From Tillandsia leiboldiana (lineage: Eukaryota > Streptophyta > Magnoliopsida > Poales > Bromeliaceae), in the NCBI GenBank assembly GCA_029204045.2, contig CM055060.1, positions 50,992,379 to 51,056,378 of the forward strand: DNA of 64,000 nt, in the 5' to 3' direction. This document shows positions 1 through 12,008 of this stretch, piece after piece (positions within the stretch are counted from its first letter, which is position 1; each line of letters begins with the position of its first letter). Both the position numbers and the translations under genes were made by a program. Under the pieces are notes generated by a model. It did not search any database. It was not told where the DNA came from and worked only from the letters and a program-made list of their open reading frames with translations.

Positions 1-79
1 TTTTTTACAAGCTGACTAACATAATATTACACCAGTAAATCTAATATTTACAAACTTTTAGTCAGTTACAATGATTTAT

Positions 80-436
80 CTAACTTCTATTATTCCACAA
101 CTCATCGGTAATACGTGTGCGAAGGTCGTCTCCCCGCCGTGACTCTGATGTACTATAGTTTGTAGTGGTCGCTTCCACGTCAACCTCTGGAGGCTCTGGC
201 TCTACTGCTTCGGTAAAATATCTATCATCTCCTTGTTGCCGTCGAATAAAATTGTGGATCACACAACAAGCCATAGCTATTTGACACTGCACTCTATAAG
301 GAAACGGTGTAGCAACAGTTAAAATTTTGAATCTCTTCTTTAAAATTCCAAATGTCTTCTCTACCACATTCCTTAGTTGGGCATGCCGATGATTATACAA
401 GTCCTTCGACGAATGATGCATACGACCACGTGTGTT
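80..436 (-). pseudogene. Harbinger transposase, 3' part of exon 3 (catalytic Glu and C-terminus)
   Basis: This is the C-terminal piece of the transposase whose 5' part lies at 12009-13054. It contains the conserved block LRNVVEKTFGILKKRF, which carries the likely catalytic glutamate (about residue 312 of the undisrupted protein), and it ends at a TAG at 80-82. Its first five bases (432-436, GTGTT) are repeated at 12009-12013 as the target site duplication of the inserted retrotransposon. Removing the insertion and one copy of the duplication joins the two pieces in frame. The family (DDE_Tnp_4, related to animal HARBI1) cuts and pastes the element in the nucleus. As it stands the gene is split by 11.6 kb and should be inactive. 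Confidence 0.88.
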
Positions 437-3400
437 TGTAAGAATTTGAATTTTTGAAAATAAATAAAGAAATGAAATTGATTTGAGTCAAGTTGAATTT
501 GGATCATGAAAAGCACCCGTAGTCTAAGTGCCCTTTTCTGCAGTGTAATTTGCACAGTTAGTGGGCCAGAAATATCGCCTTTCAATCCGAGCCTAATCTC
601 GAAGATCCGAGACCACGAGTGCGACCGTCATGACGAACTGAGTGAAAACCATATTAAACTTGTTCAGATCTGACGGTCGGATCTTCCAGTAATCGACGAA
701 GAAGCGGGCGGGACCCGCGACTTAAGCAGGGTACAGTGAACAGTAAACCCTAATTTTCGAGCCCCTTCGCGCCAACGTTGAGCCAATTCACTGTCTGGAA
801 TCCGAACATAGCACTTCAGGTAGTCGATTTGAATGGCTCCGACGTTCTGGGCGCAATGGCGCTGACGAAATTTCCGTTTGACGACTCTAAGTCTCGAAAA
901 ACGCGAAAACTGTATTCCGGGACTGTATTTTATGGACCGAGATTTAATCCGGGCAGTTTTTCGAAAATCAAAAATCGCTACCTGATAGGTCTCGTCGAGC
1001 CGGACGTCATGGCGCAGTCCATTTTCCGTTTCGACGAACGGATCGTCTCGGAAAGCGTGAAAGGTGTCGAAAAATGCGATTTTTGCACTTATAACCCTAT
1101 ATGTGTTGCCTCGATTTACGTGCCATCCTTTGGGGAAGGACTTGAGTGTGAGAAAAGCTTATAGTGAGGGACTGGACAGCAAATAGTGAGGCTGGGAGGG
1201 GCCAAATTGCAATGTTGCAATTTCAAGTTTTGAAATTCAAAACCGGGCTCTCTATTCTTATAACTCCCCGCAACCGCAGCCCTTGCAACAGACTCCCCTC
1301 CTCTCTGCGCTCTCCTCGCAACAGGAGCTAGCACCGGCCGCCGCCGCCACACCGTCGCCGGAGAAGGAGATCAAGATCCACCTTGATCTCGGGTGCTGGG
1401 TGAGGGAGGTGACCGAGAGAGGTCCTAGGCGATCAAGGCTCTCTCCGAGGACTCCTCTGTGACGCCGCATCCGAGCCTGGGTGGAACCGACCCCTGGCGC
1501 CGCCGCGCGCCGCCGCGAGGAGACCTATCTCCTTCCATCTTTCCGGCGAAGGTAAGTCTGGGAATTTTTGAATTTGTCTTGGTATTTGGGCATGGCCAAT
1601 GTAATTCTGATGTCGAGGGGATCATCCGGTTCCAGCCTGAGCCACTGCCGCCGTCCCGATCGCCGGCGAGAGCCCTCCTCGCCGGATTATCATTTTCTGG
1701 CCGATCGCGGGCGCGGGCTCCATCCGGCCATCAAGATCAAGATCAGCTCCGTTGGATTCTATCCCCGTGACGACTGTAACCTCCCCACGAGATCTGAGCT
1801 CGATCGGATCAAGATCGGAGCCGCGCGGTGATGCCCTAGTGAGCCCGATTTTGGCGTTTTGCCGACCGCCGCCGTCCGGCGCCGCCGCGGCCTCCCACCG
1901 ACGGCCACTGCCACCAGAAGCTTCCTGGCGCCGTGTGGAGACTTTACACCCAAGTTGCTCCGGCCGGAACCCAGCCGGCCGGAATCCGCCATTAGAGCTC
2001 CTCCGAGCTTGACCGAGCCACTCCGGCGCCGCCTTGCCGGCGCTCCTCAGCCACCGGGAACCCCTCTGGTAAGCTCCTGTGGTCTGTAGGAGTCTCCCCA
2101 TCGACTTGCATGGCTCTCCTAACGTCGGGTTTCTCGTCACTGCAGTTGCACCCGAACCGCCTTCGAGCTCGGCTTCCGGCGATCTCCGGCGCTCCGGGAC
2201 TCCGGCAGCCACTCTGGTAGGATCTAAACACCCCTCCTGTGATTCCCATCATTTTAGTTTGGGGCCAGAGACCCCCTGTACCTTGGTCTATTTCTTGCAC
2301 CCGAGAACACCCTCTCGGGCTCATCTCCGGCCGCCGCCGCCTCCGGCCGCCGGGGCTCGACCCCACATGAACCCGAGAGACTCTGGAGACCTCTTCTAAC
2401 CTGTGCTCACCTTGGTTCCAGGTCTGAGCCATCATTGCTCCAAGAACACCAACCCGAGCCCTAGTCCGAGTTCAAGCCTTGCTCCGGCAATCTTTCAGGC
2501 GGGTTTCCGACGCGCTTCAGGTGAGCACTGTACCTCTCTGTCCTTGTACAATACCATGCTCTGATTAGATCCGAAGTTGATCATGTAAAAGTGAAAATAT
2601 AGCAAAGTTGGAAAATTGACATAAAGAACATCATGGGCCAACTTTTAACTCGGGATCCGTGTCGATCAAACCCCGTGAGCACGGGCTCCGTCTCGACGTA
2701 ACGAACCCGCTGGAATTTACGGCGTCGTCGTCGGAGTCCCGGATTGCAAGAACGGGGCAAAACACTGTGTCTAATATCACGAGTTAAAAGGCTAACTTTG
2801 CCCTGGGGTTTCGCGCTGACCCAAGATTGTGAGCACGGGGTCCGTCGCATCGAATGTGACGCGCTGGCACTTACGGCGTCGTCGTTGGACCCCCGGATGT
2901 CAAGAACAAGTCGAAACAGTAAAATAGCTTAATGTTTTATGCAATTTAGAAAATGTTATGGACCAAAATGCAAAATAAACACGCAAGCTGACCTTTGACA
3001 ATGTTACGCATTACCTGGCCATTTTGTTAGGATTCCGATGGTCCTCGTTGACCAGGAATCAGATATCGATCGATAAAGTGAGCGATTTGAACCGGTTAAA
3101 CCATCTGTTAGTGTAACGTTGTCGGGAATGGGTTTGTGTGAGTATTACTGATCTTATCTTATTATTCAGGGCCCAGTTCCTCAGCACCAGCCTTCCAGTA
3201 GCTGCGCGGGAGTTCGAGGATCTGCCGTCATCCAGGTGGGTTACCTTCGGTCCGGGCGTGATCTATTCGGCCCTCTGGTTGCTTAGTCCAGTCGGACACC
3301 TGTTTTTGATTCCCTGCCTAGTTAGCTTATCTGTGGATTTTAGTGATTAGTCCTGACAGATCTTGATCTACGTGAGACATATCTTACGTACCTGTTTATC

Positions 3401-5077
3401 AGTTTTTATATTTCTGATAGACCTTGATCTTCATGAGACATACCATATACATATCATGGTTTCACTGATTGACACTGACTTGATTAGACCTGTACTTGAC
3501 AACTATCGACTCTTTAGACATATCATGTACAGTGGTTCTTGACTATACATGATGACTTGATCTATATGCCATGTGACCCTTCTGATTGATATGGATTTCT
3601 TTAGACCTGTCATCTACCCCTGATACTTACGCCTACATGCTCTATGACTACTCCTGATAGATCTTGATCGATTCATATACCTGTTTATTAGTTGATTAAT
3701 TTGATCTATATATCACATGTGATCCCTCGTGACAGACATGGATTCTTTTAGACTCGTCATATATATATCTGCTGATTCTATCTAGATTATCCCTGATGAT
3801 TTGTATTGGCATGCCCTATGATTGTTCCTGACGGTACTTGATTTACGTTAGACATATCACATGTACTTGTGCATCAGCTCTTATATTCCAGTGCATAGAT
3901 TTGCATGATTCGATTCTACTCGTTGATTCCTGACACTTGAGATGTTGCTTGATACGTCGATATGCATGATTGATTGATCCTGATTAATAGATACTACTCG
4001 ATATGCATGATTGTTTGATTCCGATGGATAGATATAGACAGATGATTCCCTGTTGGGATTTCGGCGTGTGCCGACTACTCGGTCACTAGACCGTGAGATT
4101 GATCATTATGACTTACTATACACTGCTGTACTTCACGAACCTGGCCGGGGTCGCTCCCCGTGGAGCTGGTTCTTTGCCGGTAAAGTGGTCTGGTGATAGA
4201 CCCGTGAGCCCCCAGTTAGGCACCCGCGGGGTGCGGGGTATGTCAGCCGCGAGCCCCTTTTGCATCGAGACTGCTTGGCGTCTATGAAATGCAGGGCTAT
4301 TGCCTGAGGTCCCCGGGACCAATAGTGGCGCATGATTGGGTACTTGGGTTTCTACCTTTGACGCATTTCTTTTACTTGTACTGCTGCTCAGTTATTTCCA
4401 GCATTATTATCTGTAGGCATGCTTGTATCACTTGTAGTTCCTTATACATGATCCTTGTAGTTGACTTTTGACTTCCAGCATGCATGCTCTACAGTTTTCA
4501 TGATTGTTTATTTCTGATATACCCTGATTGTACAGCATACTTACCTGCCGTCTTTATTCTGATTATTAGTAGATCTCTCTTCCAGCTGTACCTACAGATC
4601 TTTACTATCCGCAGATTTTAGTACCCAGTAGGTACGATTAGCTGATCCTCGGCTCGTCGTGCCCACTGGGATGCACTCCGGTGTATCTCACACCCTCGGG
4701 TGACTGTTGTAGGTCCGTCGGGTGGCGAGATGTCGGGACGATCCAGTGAGCCGATTACGATAGAGCTGTCCCCATGAGCTTGATATACCGATGATTTCTG
4801 CAGACCTTTACTTTTAGCATTTCTTTCCAGCTTATTTGATTCAGACATGTAAACTGATGATGTAATAACTTAATTTGATTATTCATGCTGAGTAGATTAG
4901 ATTGGATACTGATATATCTGTTGATCTCTGATGATGATTTTTAGCCGTGCATGTATAGGGGAGTCTCTGTCCTCGGGGCAGAGAGTCTTCTATACGTGTG
5001 GCGGTCTGTTGCGCCCAGTTTGCAAACTCTGATTTCAAAAAAAAAAATTTACCGAATTTTTAACTCGGGGCGTGACA
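437..5077 (+). repeat. 5' LTR of the gypsy element
   Basis: The LTR is 4641 bp. It has an A/T-rich start, a very GC-rich block at about 1270-2400, a duplicated segment of about 110 bp (2646-2911), a stretch of degenerate GATTGATC-like short repeats (about 3340-4080), and a conserved GC-rich block (about 4050-4330). All long open frames inside it are accidental: they appear identically in both LTRs, overlap on both strands and match no family. A TATA-like TTATAA near 1258 precedes the GC-rich block. Possible splice signals (GTAAGT at 1552, pyrimidine-rich CAG near 3168) suggest a spliced leader, which is not proven. Confidence 0.92.
2646..2911 (+). repeat. Diverged direct duplication inside the LTR
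   Basis: Two blocks of about 110 bp (near 2646-2756 and 2800-2911) share GTGAGCACGG, TCCGTC, TTACGGCGTCGTCGT and GGA(G/C)(T/C)CCCGGAT followed by CAAGAAC. The same pair is present in the 3' LTR at about 9581-9846, so the duplication predates this insertion. Confidence 0.7.
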
Positions 5078-5084
5078 GATTAGA

Positions 5085-5096
5085 TGGTATCGGAGC
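5085..5096 (+). promoter_or_regulatory. Primer binding site (initiator-Met tRNA type)
   Basis: TGGTATCGGAGC starts seven bases after the 5' LTR. It differs by one base from the usual plant gypsy site TGGTATCAGAGC, which pairs with the 3' end of initiator tRNA-Met to prime minus-strand synthesis. Confidence 0.85.
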
Positions 5097-5245
5097 AATA
5101 GGTACACGGTACCTAGGGAAAGTTGATTAGGAACTGGTTAGGATGAACCCTAGGATGACTCGTTACGTGAGAGCGTTGGGTACGTCAAGTATAGGGGTTA
5201 GAAACTCAAGGTATACTTTTCGGAGTCTGTTTCTAACCTGGTCGT

Positions 5246-6100
5246 ATGGTTGCAGTTATGGTTTATCCTCCGGGCCGTGGTGCCGGCCAACCACCCAGCG
5301 CGCCGAGCGAGCTCGCAGTTCAGGGTCGTATAGAGCGACTTGAGGCTCAAATGGCGGCTCTGGTTGGAATATTCCAGCATTTTGTGCAGCAGCAGACTGC
5401 TGCTCCTGCCCCACCTGTTCACCCACCAACTGTTCCAGTTGCTGCACCGTCGATTGCACCCTTTGTTGCTCCGACCGTTGCCGAGCCTGAGGGTTTGGCG
5501 GAGCCTGTTGTTAACCCCGTATTACCACCAGCGGGGCCCGTTCCAGATGTTACTGCGGCTTCTTGTGCGGTACCGGGGGTTACGGTTGCCCCTGTTAGTA
5601 CTGCTGTGATGGCACCTGCGTCGTACCGGTCAGTCTTCCCAGTTACTGATCCTGTGGCCAATGATGAGGCTGATCGAGCAGAGCAAGCTCGAGCAAAGGC
5701 TGTCCTACCCGAGTTCAAGAATTCCGAGCCACAAATATCCAAAGGCAAGAAAAGAGCGCTTTCTATGAGCGGTGGTGAATCCTCCAGACAGAACAAAAAG
5801 GCGAAGCAAACCCGACCGTGCGTCTTCTGCGGGGGTACTCACCGAGCGCACCTCTGCAAACGACGCCACGGCCGATGCTTCAACTGTGGCCAACAGGGAC
5901 ATAGATCTTTGGAGTGCCCACAGAGGACCACCCCCGATGATTCCACTGCTCCAGCACCTGTGATTCCATACCCGCGTCAGGGTACTCCCTCGATCGCTGC
6001 TGGGCGTCCTCCTCTCCCTCGTCAGTCTGAGGGAGCACGCCAAACCTCAGCAGGACTGGCCCATGCACTGACCCCTCCTGGAGGGAAACCCGACGACTGA
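5246..6100 (+). CDS. gag: Shortened Gag-like protein with zinc knuckles, capsid region missing
   Basis: A 284-residue open frame. Residues about 25-50 form a short helical segment (RIERLEAQMAALVGIFQHF), followed by a long Pro/Ala/Val-rich spacer to about residue 140. A basic segment follows, then two cysteine motifs at about residues 191-225: CVFCGGTHRAHLC, and CFNCGQQGHRSLEC, which fits the CX2CX4HX4C zinc knuckle used to bind RNA. The capsid part of chromovirus Gag (the retrotransposon gag domain, normally about 100-150 residues between the spacer and the knuckle) is absent, so the protein could hardly assemble particles alone. It ends in a stop with no protease or polymerase behind it. The start used is the ATG at 5246; an earlier initiation is possible. 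Confidence 0.75.
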   Translation: MVAVMVYPPGRGAGQPPSAPSELAVQGRIERLEAQMAALVGIFQHFVQQQTAAPAPPVHPPTVPVAAPSIAPFVAPTVAEPEGLAEPVVNPVLPPAGPVPDVTAASCAVPGVTVAPVSTAVMAPASYRSVFPVTDPVANDEADRAEQARAKAVLPEFKNSEPQISKGKKRALSMSGGESSRQNKKAKQTRPCVFCGGTHRAHLCKRRHGRCFNCGQQGHRSLECPQRTTPDDSTAPAPVIPYPRQGTPSIAAGRPPLPRQSEGARQTSAGLAHALTPPGGKPDD

Positions 6101-6800
6101 CCTAGTAGATCTTTAATAAATTTTTTTTTACAATTAACATTTCACTGAGTATGGCTTTAAGTTTTAAGCTTTTGGAACAAAACTCCTTGGAAGTGGAGGT
6201 GATGTAATAATCTGAATTACTTTGTTTTAAATAAATAGATTAAAGATAAAAATTGGACGTTGATCTCCGTAGACATTGATTGCCTTAGCCACGTTACCTA
6301 TACCTTCTGTTGACTCAGGTGGGGGTCATGTCCCCAACTTGATGTTGGCGACAGATCTTGGGTATTTCACCATTCTTTCGATAAGTATGTTGGCTGCAGA
6401 CAAGGTACTGTCGAAAGAGTGGTCTGAAGTACTCTACCCCGTAAGGGGTAATATCGTGATTGGGTCTACTTGTTCGCTATTTATAGTTTCCAGGGTTACC
6501 CTCTGGACAACGATGTTAAAGTGTCAGTGGAGATATCCCAGACCATAATGGACCTTAGGTAGGTCTCAGATAGTCGTGTGTATAGTGGACAGATTACATT
6601 TGTCATCAATATAGACATTCGTCCTAGCTTGCGGCCACTAGCCACGTTGACCTCGCCAGAGCGTGCAACTGATTCGCTAATAGAAATAAGTGGTAGTACA
6701 AATGAACAGTAAAGGAACCAGAATTTTTAGCAGTTTGGATGAAACGGAATTGCGAACCCTAGCGTTATCGCAAACCACACAGTACAAGGTGCATTGACAT
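6101..6800. other. Internal region of the gypsy element without recognisable coding content
   Basis: Short open frames here (for example 6276-6548) match nothing I recognise. The segment replaces most of pol and could be filler DNA picked up during internal deletion, or highly decayed pol. Confidence 0.5.
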
Positions 6801-7148
6801 TTGGGACCGTGTATGTTCGGTCAACGAACAAGTTATCGGGCCGATGTGGTAGCAAATGCTTTGAGCCGAAAGCACGTGTCCCCAGAGCTACTAATGATCA
6901 CTGATCAGGATCGCTTGTTTTCCAAGTTTCAGCGTCTAGACTTGGAGATCCTTCCTTCGGGGTCTACCGCTCGACTTTTAGCGATGGTAGTGCAGTCTAC
7001 CCTGCGTGATCGCATGAAGGAGGGACAGCAGTCGGACCCCTCCTCCCATAAGATTCGTGAACTGATACCACTAGGACAGACTGACGAAGTACCAACTGCA
7101 CGCCGATGGCTCTATCCGATTCGGGGGCCATTGGTGTGTTCCAGATAA
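6801..7148 (+). pseudogene. pol: Remnant of pol between RNase H and integrase
   Basis: The translation contains ADVVANALSRKH, the motif at the end of RNase H in Ty3/gypsy polyproteins (normally xADALSRK), then ARLLAMVVQSTLRDRMKEGQ, which resembles the linker before the integrase zinc finger in Del/Tekay elements. The frame ends before any HHCC integrase finger. The remnant shows that the element derives from a chromovirus that once had a full pol gene. Confidence 0.75.
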
Positions 7149-7221
7149 CGGTAAATTAAGGACATCCTTATTAAGACACCACTGAAAATCCAGAAATGAG
7201 AAGAAGCTGAGAAGTTGACCG

Positions 7222-7326
7222 ATCCCCTATGTCAAGGTACAATGGGAGAACCTTGAAAAGCGCGAAGCCACGTGGAAACGTGAATCAGCCATGTTGGAGC
7301 GCTTTCCCCATGTATTTGACTCTTAG
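7222..7326 (+). pseudogene. pol: Remnant of the polyprotein C-terminus (chromodomain tail)
   Basis: Reading from 7222, the peptide IPYVKVQWENLEKREATW followed by KRESAMLERFPHVFDS and a stop matches the conserved end of chromovirus integrases, where a chromodomain is followed by (W/R)EATWE...M...YP.LF. Upstream in this frame there is a stop, so only the tail remains. The polypurine tract lies about 35 bases downstream. Confidence 0.8.
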
Positions 7327-7360
7327 TTGTATTTAGTTTCAGGGACGAAACTTCCTTTTT

Positions 7361-7371
7361 GGTGGGAGAGA
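7361..7371 (+). promoter_or_regulatory. Polypurine tract
   Basis: GGTGGGAGAGA lies directly before the 3' LTR, where plus-strand DNA synthesis is primed. Confidence 0.85.
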
Positions 7372-10300
7372 TGTAAGAATTTGAATTTTTGAAAATAAAT
7401 AAAGAAATGAAATTGATTTGAGTCAAGTTGAATTTGGATCATGAAAAGCACCCGTAGTCTAAGTGCCCTTTTCTGCAGTGTAATTTGCACAGTTAGTGGG
7501 CCAGAAATATCGCCTTTCAATCCGAGCCTAATCTCGAAGATCCGAGACCACGAGTGCGACCGTCATGACGAACTGAGTGAAAACCATATTAAACTTGTTC
7601 AGATCTGACGGTCGGATCTTCCAGTAATCGACGAAGAAGCGGGCGGGACCCGCGACTTAAGCAGGGTACAGTGAACAGTAAACCCTAATTTTCGAGCCCC
7701 TTCGCGCCAACGTTGAGCCAATTCACTGTCTGGAATCCGAACATAGCACTTCAGGTAGTCGATTTGAATGGCTCCGACGTTCTGGGCGCAATGGCGCTGA
7801 CGAAATTTCCGTTTGACGACTCTAAGTCTCGAAAAACGCGAAAACTGTATTCCGGGACTGTATTTTATGGACCGAGATTTAATCCGGGCAGTTTTTCGAA
7901 AATCAAAAATCGCTACCTGATAGGTCTCGTCGAGCCGGACGTCATGGCGCAGTCCATTTTCCGTTTCGACGAACGGATCGTCTCGGAAAGCGTGAAAGGT
8001 GTCGAAAAATGCGATTTTTGCACTTATAACCCTATATGTGTTGCCTCGATTTGCGTGCCATCCTTTGGGGAAGGACTTGAGTGTGAGAAAAGCTTATAGT
8101 GAGGGACTGGACAGCAAATAGTGAGGCTGGGAGGGGCCAAATTGCAATGTTGCAATTTCAAGTTTTGAAATTCAAAACCGGGCTCTCTATTCTTATAACT
8201 CCCCGCAACCGCAGCCCTTGCAACAGACTCCCCTCCTCTCTGCGCTCTCCTCGCAACAGGAGCTAGCACCGGCCGCCGCCGCCACACCGTCGCCGGAGAA
8301 GGAGATCAAGATCCACCTTGATCTCGGGTGCTGGGTGAGGGAGGTGACCGAGAGAGGTCCTAGGCGATCAAGGCTCTCTCCGAGGACTCCTCTGTGACGC
8401 CGCATCCGAGCCTGGGTGGAACCGACCCCTGGCGCCGCCGCGCGCCGCCGCGAGGAGACCTATCTCCTTCCATCTTTCCGGCGAAGGTAAGTCTGGGAAT
8501 TTTTGAATTTGTCTTGGTATTTGGGCATGGCCAATGTAATTCTGATGTCGAGGGGATCATCCGGTTCCAGCCTGAGCCACTGCCGCCGTCCCGATCGCCG
8601 GCGAGAGCCCTCCTCGCCGGATTATCATTTTCTGGCCGATCGCGGGCGCGGGCTCCATCCGGCCATCAAGATCAAGATCAGCTCCGTTGGATTCTATCCC
8701 CGTGACGACTGTAACCTCCCCACGAGATCTGAGCTCGATCGGATCAAGATCGGAGCCGCGCGGTGATGCCCTAGTGAGCCCGATTTTGGCGTTTTGCCGA
8801 CCGCCGCCGTCCGGCGCCGCCGCGGCCTCCCACCGACGGCCACTGCCACCAGAAGCTTCCTGGCGCCGTGTGGAGACTTTACACCCAAGTTGCTCCGGCC
8901 GGAACCCAGCCGGCCGGAATCCGCCATTAGAGCTCATCCGAGCTTGACCGAGCCACTCCGGCGCCGCCTTGCCGGCGCTCCTCAGCCACCGGGAACCCCT
9001 CTGGTAAGCTCCTGTGGTCTGTAGGAGTCTCCCCATCGACTTGCATGGCTCTCCTAACGTCGGGTTTCTCGTCACTGCAGTTGCACCCGAACCGCCTTCG
9101 AGCTCGGCTTCCGGCGATCTCCGGCGCTCCGGGACTCCGGCAGCCACTCTGGTAGGATCTAAACACCCCTCCTGTGATTCCCATCATTTTAGTTTGGGGC
9201 CAGAGACCCCCTGTACCTTGGTCTATTTCTTGCACCCGAGAACACCCTCTCGGGCTCATCTCCGGCCGCCGCCGCCTCCGGCCGCCGGGGCTCGACCCCA
9301 CATGAACCCGAGAGACTCTGGAGACCTCTTCTAACCTGTGCTCACCTTGGTTCCAGGTCTGAGCCATCATTGCTCCAAGAACACCAACCCGAGCCCTAGT
9401 CCGAGTTCAAGCCTTGCTCCGGCAATCTTTCAGGCGGGTTTCCGACGCGCTTCAGGTGAGCACTGTACCTCTCTGTCCTTGTACAATACCATGCTCTGAT
9501 TAGATCCGAAGTTGATCATGTAAAAATGAAAATATAGCAAAGTTGGAAAATTGACATAAAGAACATCATGGGCCAACTTTTAACTCGGGATCCGTGTCGA
9601 TCAAACCCCGTGAGCACGGGCTCCGTCTCGACGTAACGAACCCGCTGGAATTTACGGCGTCGTCGTCGGAGTCCCGGATTGCAAGAACGGGGCAAAACAC
9701 TGTGTCTAATATCACGAGTTAAAAGGCTAACTTTGCCCTGGGGTTTCGCGCTGACCCAAGATTGTGAGCACGGGGTCCGTCGCATCGAATGTGACGCGCT
9801 GGCACTTACGGCGTCGTCGTTGGACCCCCGGATGTCAAGAACAAGTCGAAACAGTAAAATAGCTTAATGTTTTATGCAATTTAGAAAATGTTATGGACCA
9901 AAATGCAAAATAAACACGCAAGCTGACCTTTGACAATGTTACGCATTACCTGGCCATTTTGTTAGGATTCCGATGGTCCTCGTTGACCAGGAATCAGATA
10001 TCGATCGATAAAGTGAGCGATTTGAACCGGTTAAACCATCTGTTAGTGTAACGTTGTCGGGAATGGGTTTGTGTGAGTATTACTGATCTTATCTTATTAT
10101 TCAGGGCCCAGTTCCTCAGCACCAGCCTTCCAGTAGCTGCGCGGGAGTTCGAGGATCTGCCGTCATCCAGGTGGGTTACCTTCGGTCCGGGCGTGATCTA
10201 TTCGGCCCTCTGGTTGCTTAGTCCAGTCGGACACCTGTTTTTGATTCCCTGCCTAGTTAGCTTATCTGTGGATTTTAGTGATTAGTCCTGACAGATCTTG

Positions 10301-12008
10301 ATCTACGTGAGACATATCTTACGTACCTGTTTATCAGTTTTTATATTTCTGATAGACCTTGATCTTCATGAGACATACCATATACATATCATGGTTTCAC
10401 TGATTGACACTGACTTGATTAGACCTGTACTTGACAACTATCGACTCTTTAGACATATCATGTACAGTGGTTCTTGACTATACATGATGACTTGATCTAT
10501 ATGCCATGTGACCCTTCTGATTGATATGGATTTCTTTAGACCTGTCATCTACCCCTGATACTTACGCCTACATGCTCTATGACTACTCCTGATAGATCTT
10601 GATCGATTCATATACCTGTTTATTAGTTGATTAATTTGATCTATATCACATGTGATCCCTCGTGACAGACATGGATTCTTTTAGACTCGTCATATATATC
10701 TGCTGATTCTATCTAGATTATCCCTGATGATTTGTATTGGCATGCCCTATGATTGTTCCTGACGGTACTTGATTTACGTTAGACATATCACATGTACTTG
10801 TGCATCAGCTCTTATATTCCAGTGCATAGATTTGCATGATTCGATTCTACTCGTTGATTCCTGACACTTGAGATGTTGCTTGATACGTCGATATGCATGA
10901 TTGATTGATCCTGATTGATAGATACTACTCGATATGCATGATTGTTTGATTCCGATGGATAGATATAGACAGATGATTCCCTGTTGGGATTTCGGCGTGT
11001 GCCGACTACTCGGTCACTAGACCGTGAGATTGATCATTATGACTTACTATACACTGCTGTACTTCACGAACCTGGCCGGGGTCGCTCCCCGTGGAGCTGG
11101 TTCTTTGCCGGTAAAGTGGTCTGGTGATAGACCCGTGAGCCCCCAGTTAGGCACCCGCGGGGTGCGGGGTATGTCAGCCGCGAGCCCCTTTTGCATCGAG
11201 ACTGCTTGGCGTCTATGAAATGCAGGGCTATTGCCTGAGGTCCCCGGGACCAATAGTGGCGCATGATTGGGTACTTGGGTTTCTACCTTTGACGCATTTC
11301 TTTTACTTGTACTGCTGCTCAGTTATTTCCAGCATTATTATCTGTAGGCATGCTTGTATCACTTGTAGTTCCTTATACATGATCCTTGTAGTTGACTTTT
11401 GACTTCCAGCATGCATGCTCTACAGTTTTCATGATTGTTTATTTCTGATATACCCTGATTGTACAGCATACTTACCTGCCGTCTTTATTCTGATTATTAG
11501 TAGATCTCTCTTCCAGCTGTACCTACAGATCTTTACTATCCGCAGATTTTAGTACCCAGTAGGTACGATTAGCTGATCCTCGGCTCGTCGTGCCCACTGG
11601 GATGCACTCCGGTGTATCTCACACCCTCGGGTGACTGTTGTAGGTCCGTCGGGTGGCGAGATGTCGGGACGATCCAGTGAGCCGATTACGATAGAGCTGT
11701 CCCCATGAGCTTGATATACCGATGATTTCTGCAGACCTTTACTTTTAGCATTTCTTTCCAGCTTATTTGATTCAGACATGTAAACTGATGATGTAATAAC
11801 TTAATTTGATTATTCATGCTGAGTAGATTAGATTGGATACTGATATATCTGTTGATCTCTGATGATGATTTTTAGCCGTGCATGTATAGGGGAGTCTCTG
11901 TCCTCGGGGCAGAGAGTCTTCTATACGTGTGGCGGTCTGTTGCGCCCAGTTTGCAAACTCTGATTTCAAAAAAAAAAATTTACCGGATTTTTAACTCGGG
12001 GCGTGACA
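7372..12008 (+). repeat. 3' LTR of the gypsy element
   Basis: 4637 bp, differing from the 5' LTR by about five substitutions (for example A1118/G8053, C2001/A8936, G2591/A9526) and by two 2-bp differences in TA-rich stretches. The outer end GGGCGTGACA is followed by the duplication GTGTT. Confidence 0.92.

Larger units (their letters stand above)
437..12008 (+). mobile_element. Ty3/gypsy chromovirus-like LTR retrotransposon, non-autonomous, with 4.6-kb LTRs
   Basis: Two LTRs (437-5077 and 7372-12008) begin TGTAAGAATT and end GGGCGTGACA. They enclose only about 2.3 kb of internal DNA. The target site duplication GTGTT (432-436 and 12009-12013) is perfect. I see only five substitutions and two 2-bp indels between the LTRs, so the insertion is very young. 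The internal region keeps a primer binding site, a shortened gag, a piece from between RNase H and integrase, the end of a chromodomain region and a polypurine tract. Protease, reverse transcriptase and the integrase core are absent. It must have moved with proteins from an autonomous relative, probably of the Tekay/Del type. The subgroup is inferred from the pol remnants and the very long LTRs. Confidence 0.92.

Noticed and set aside
1116..2435. Arg/Pro/Gly-rich frames in the 5' LTR (also 8024-9370)
   Set aside because: They lie in a GC-rich LTR block, overlap on opposite strands and match no family; the same frames occur in both LTRs.
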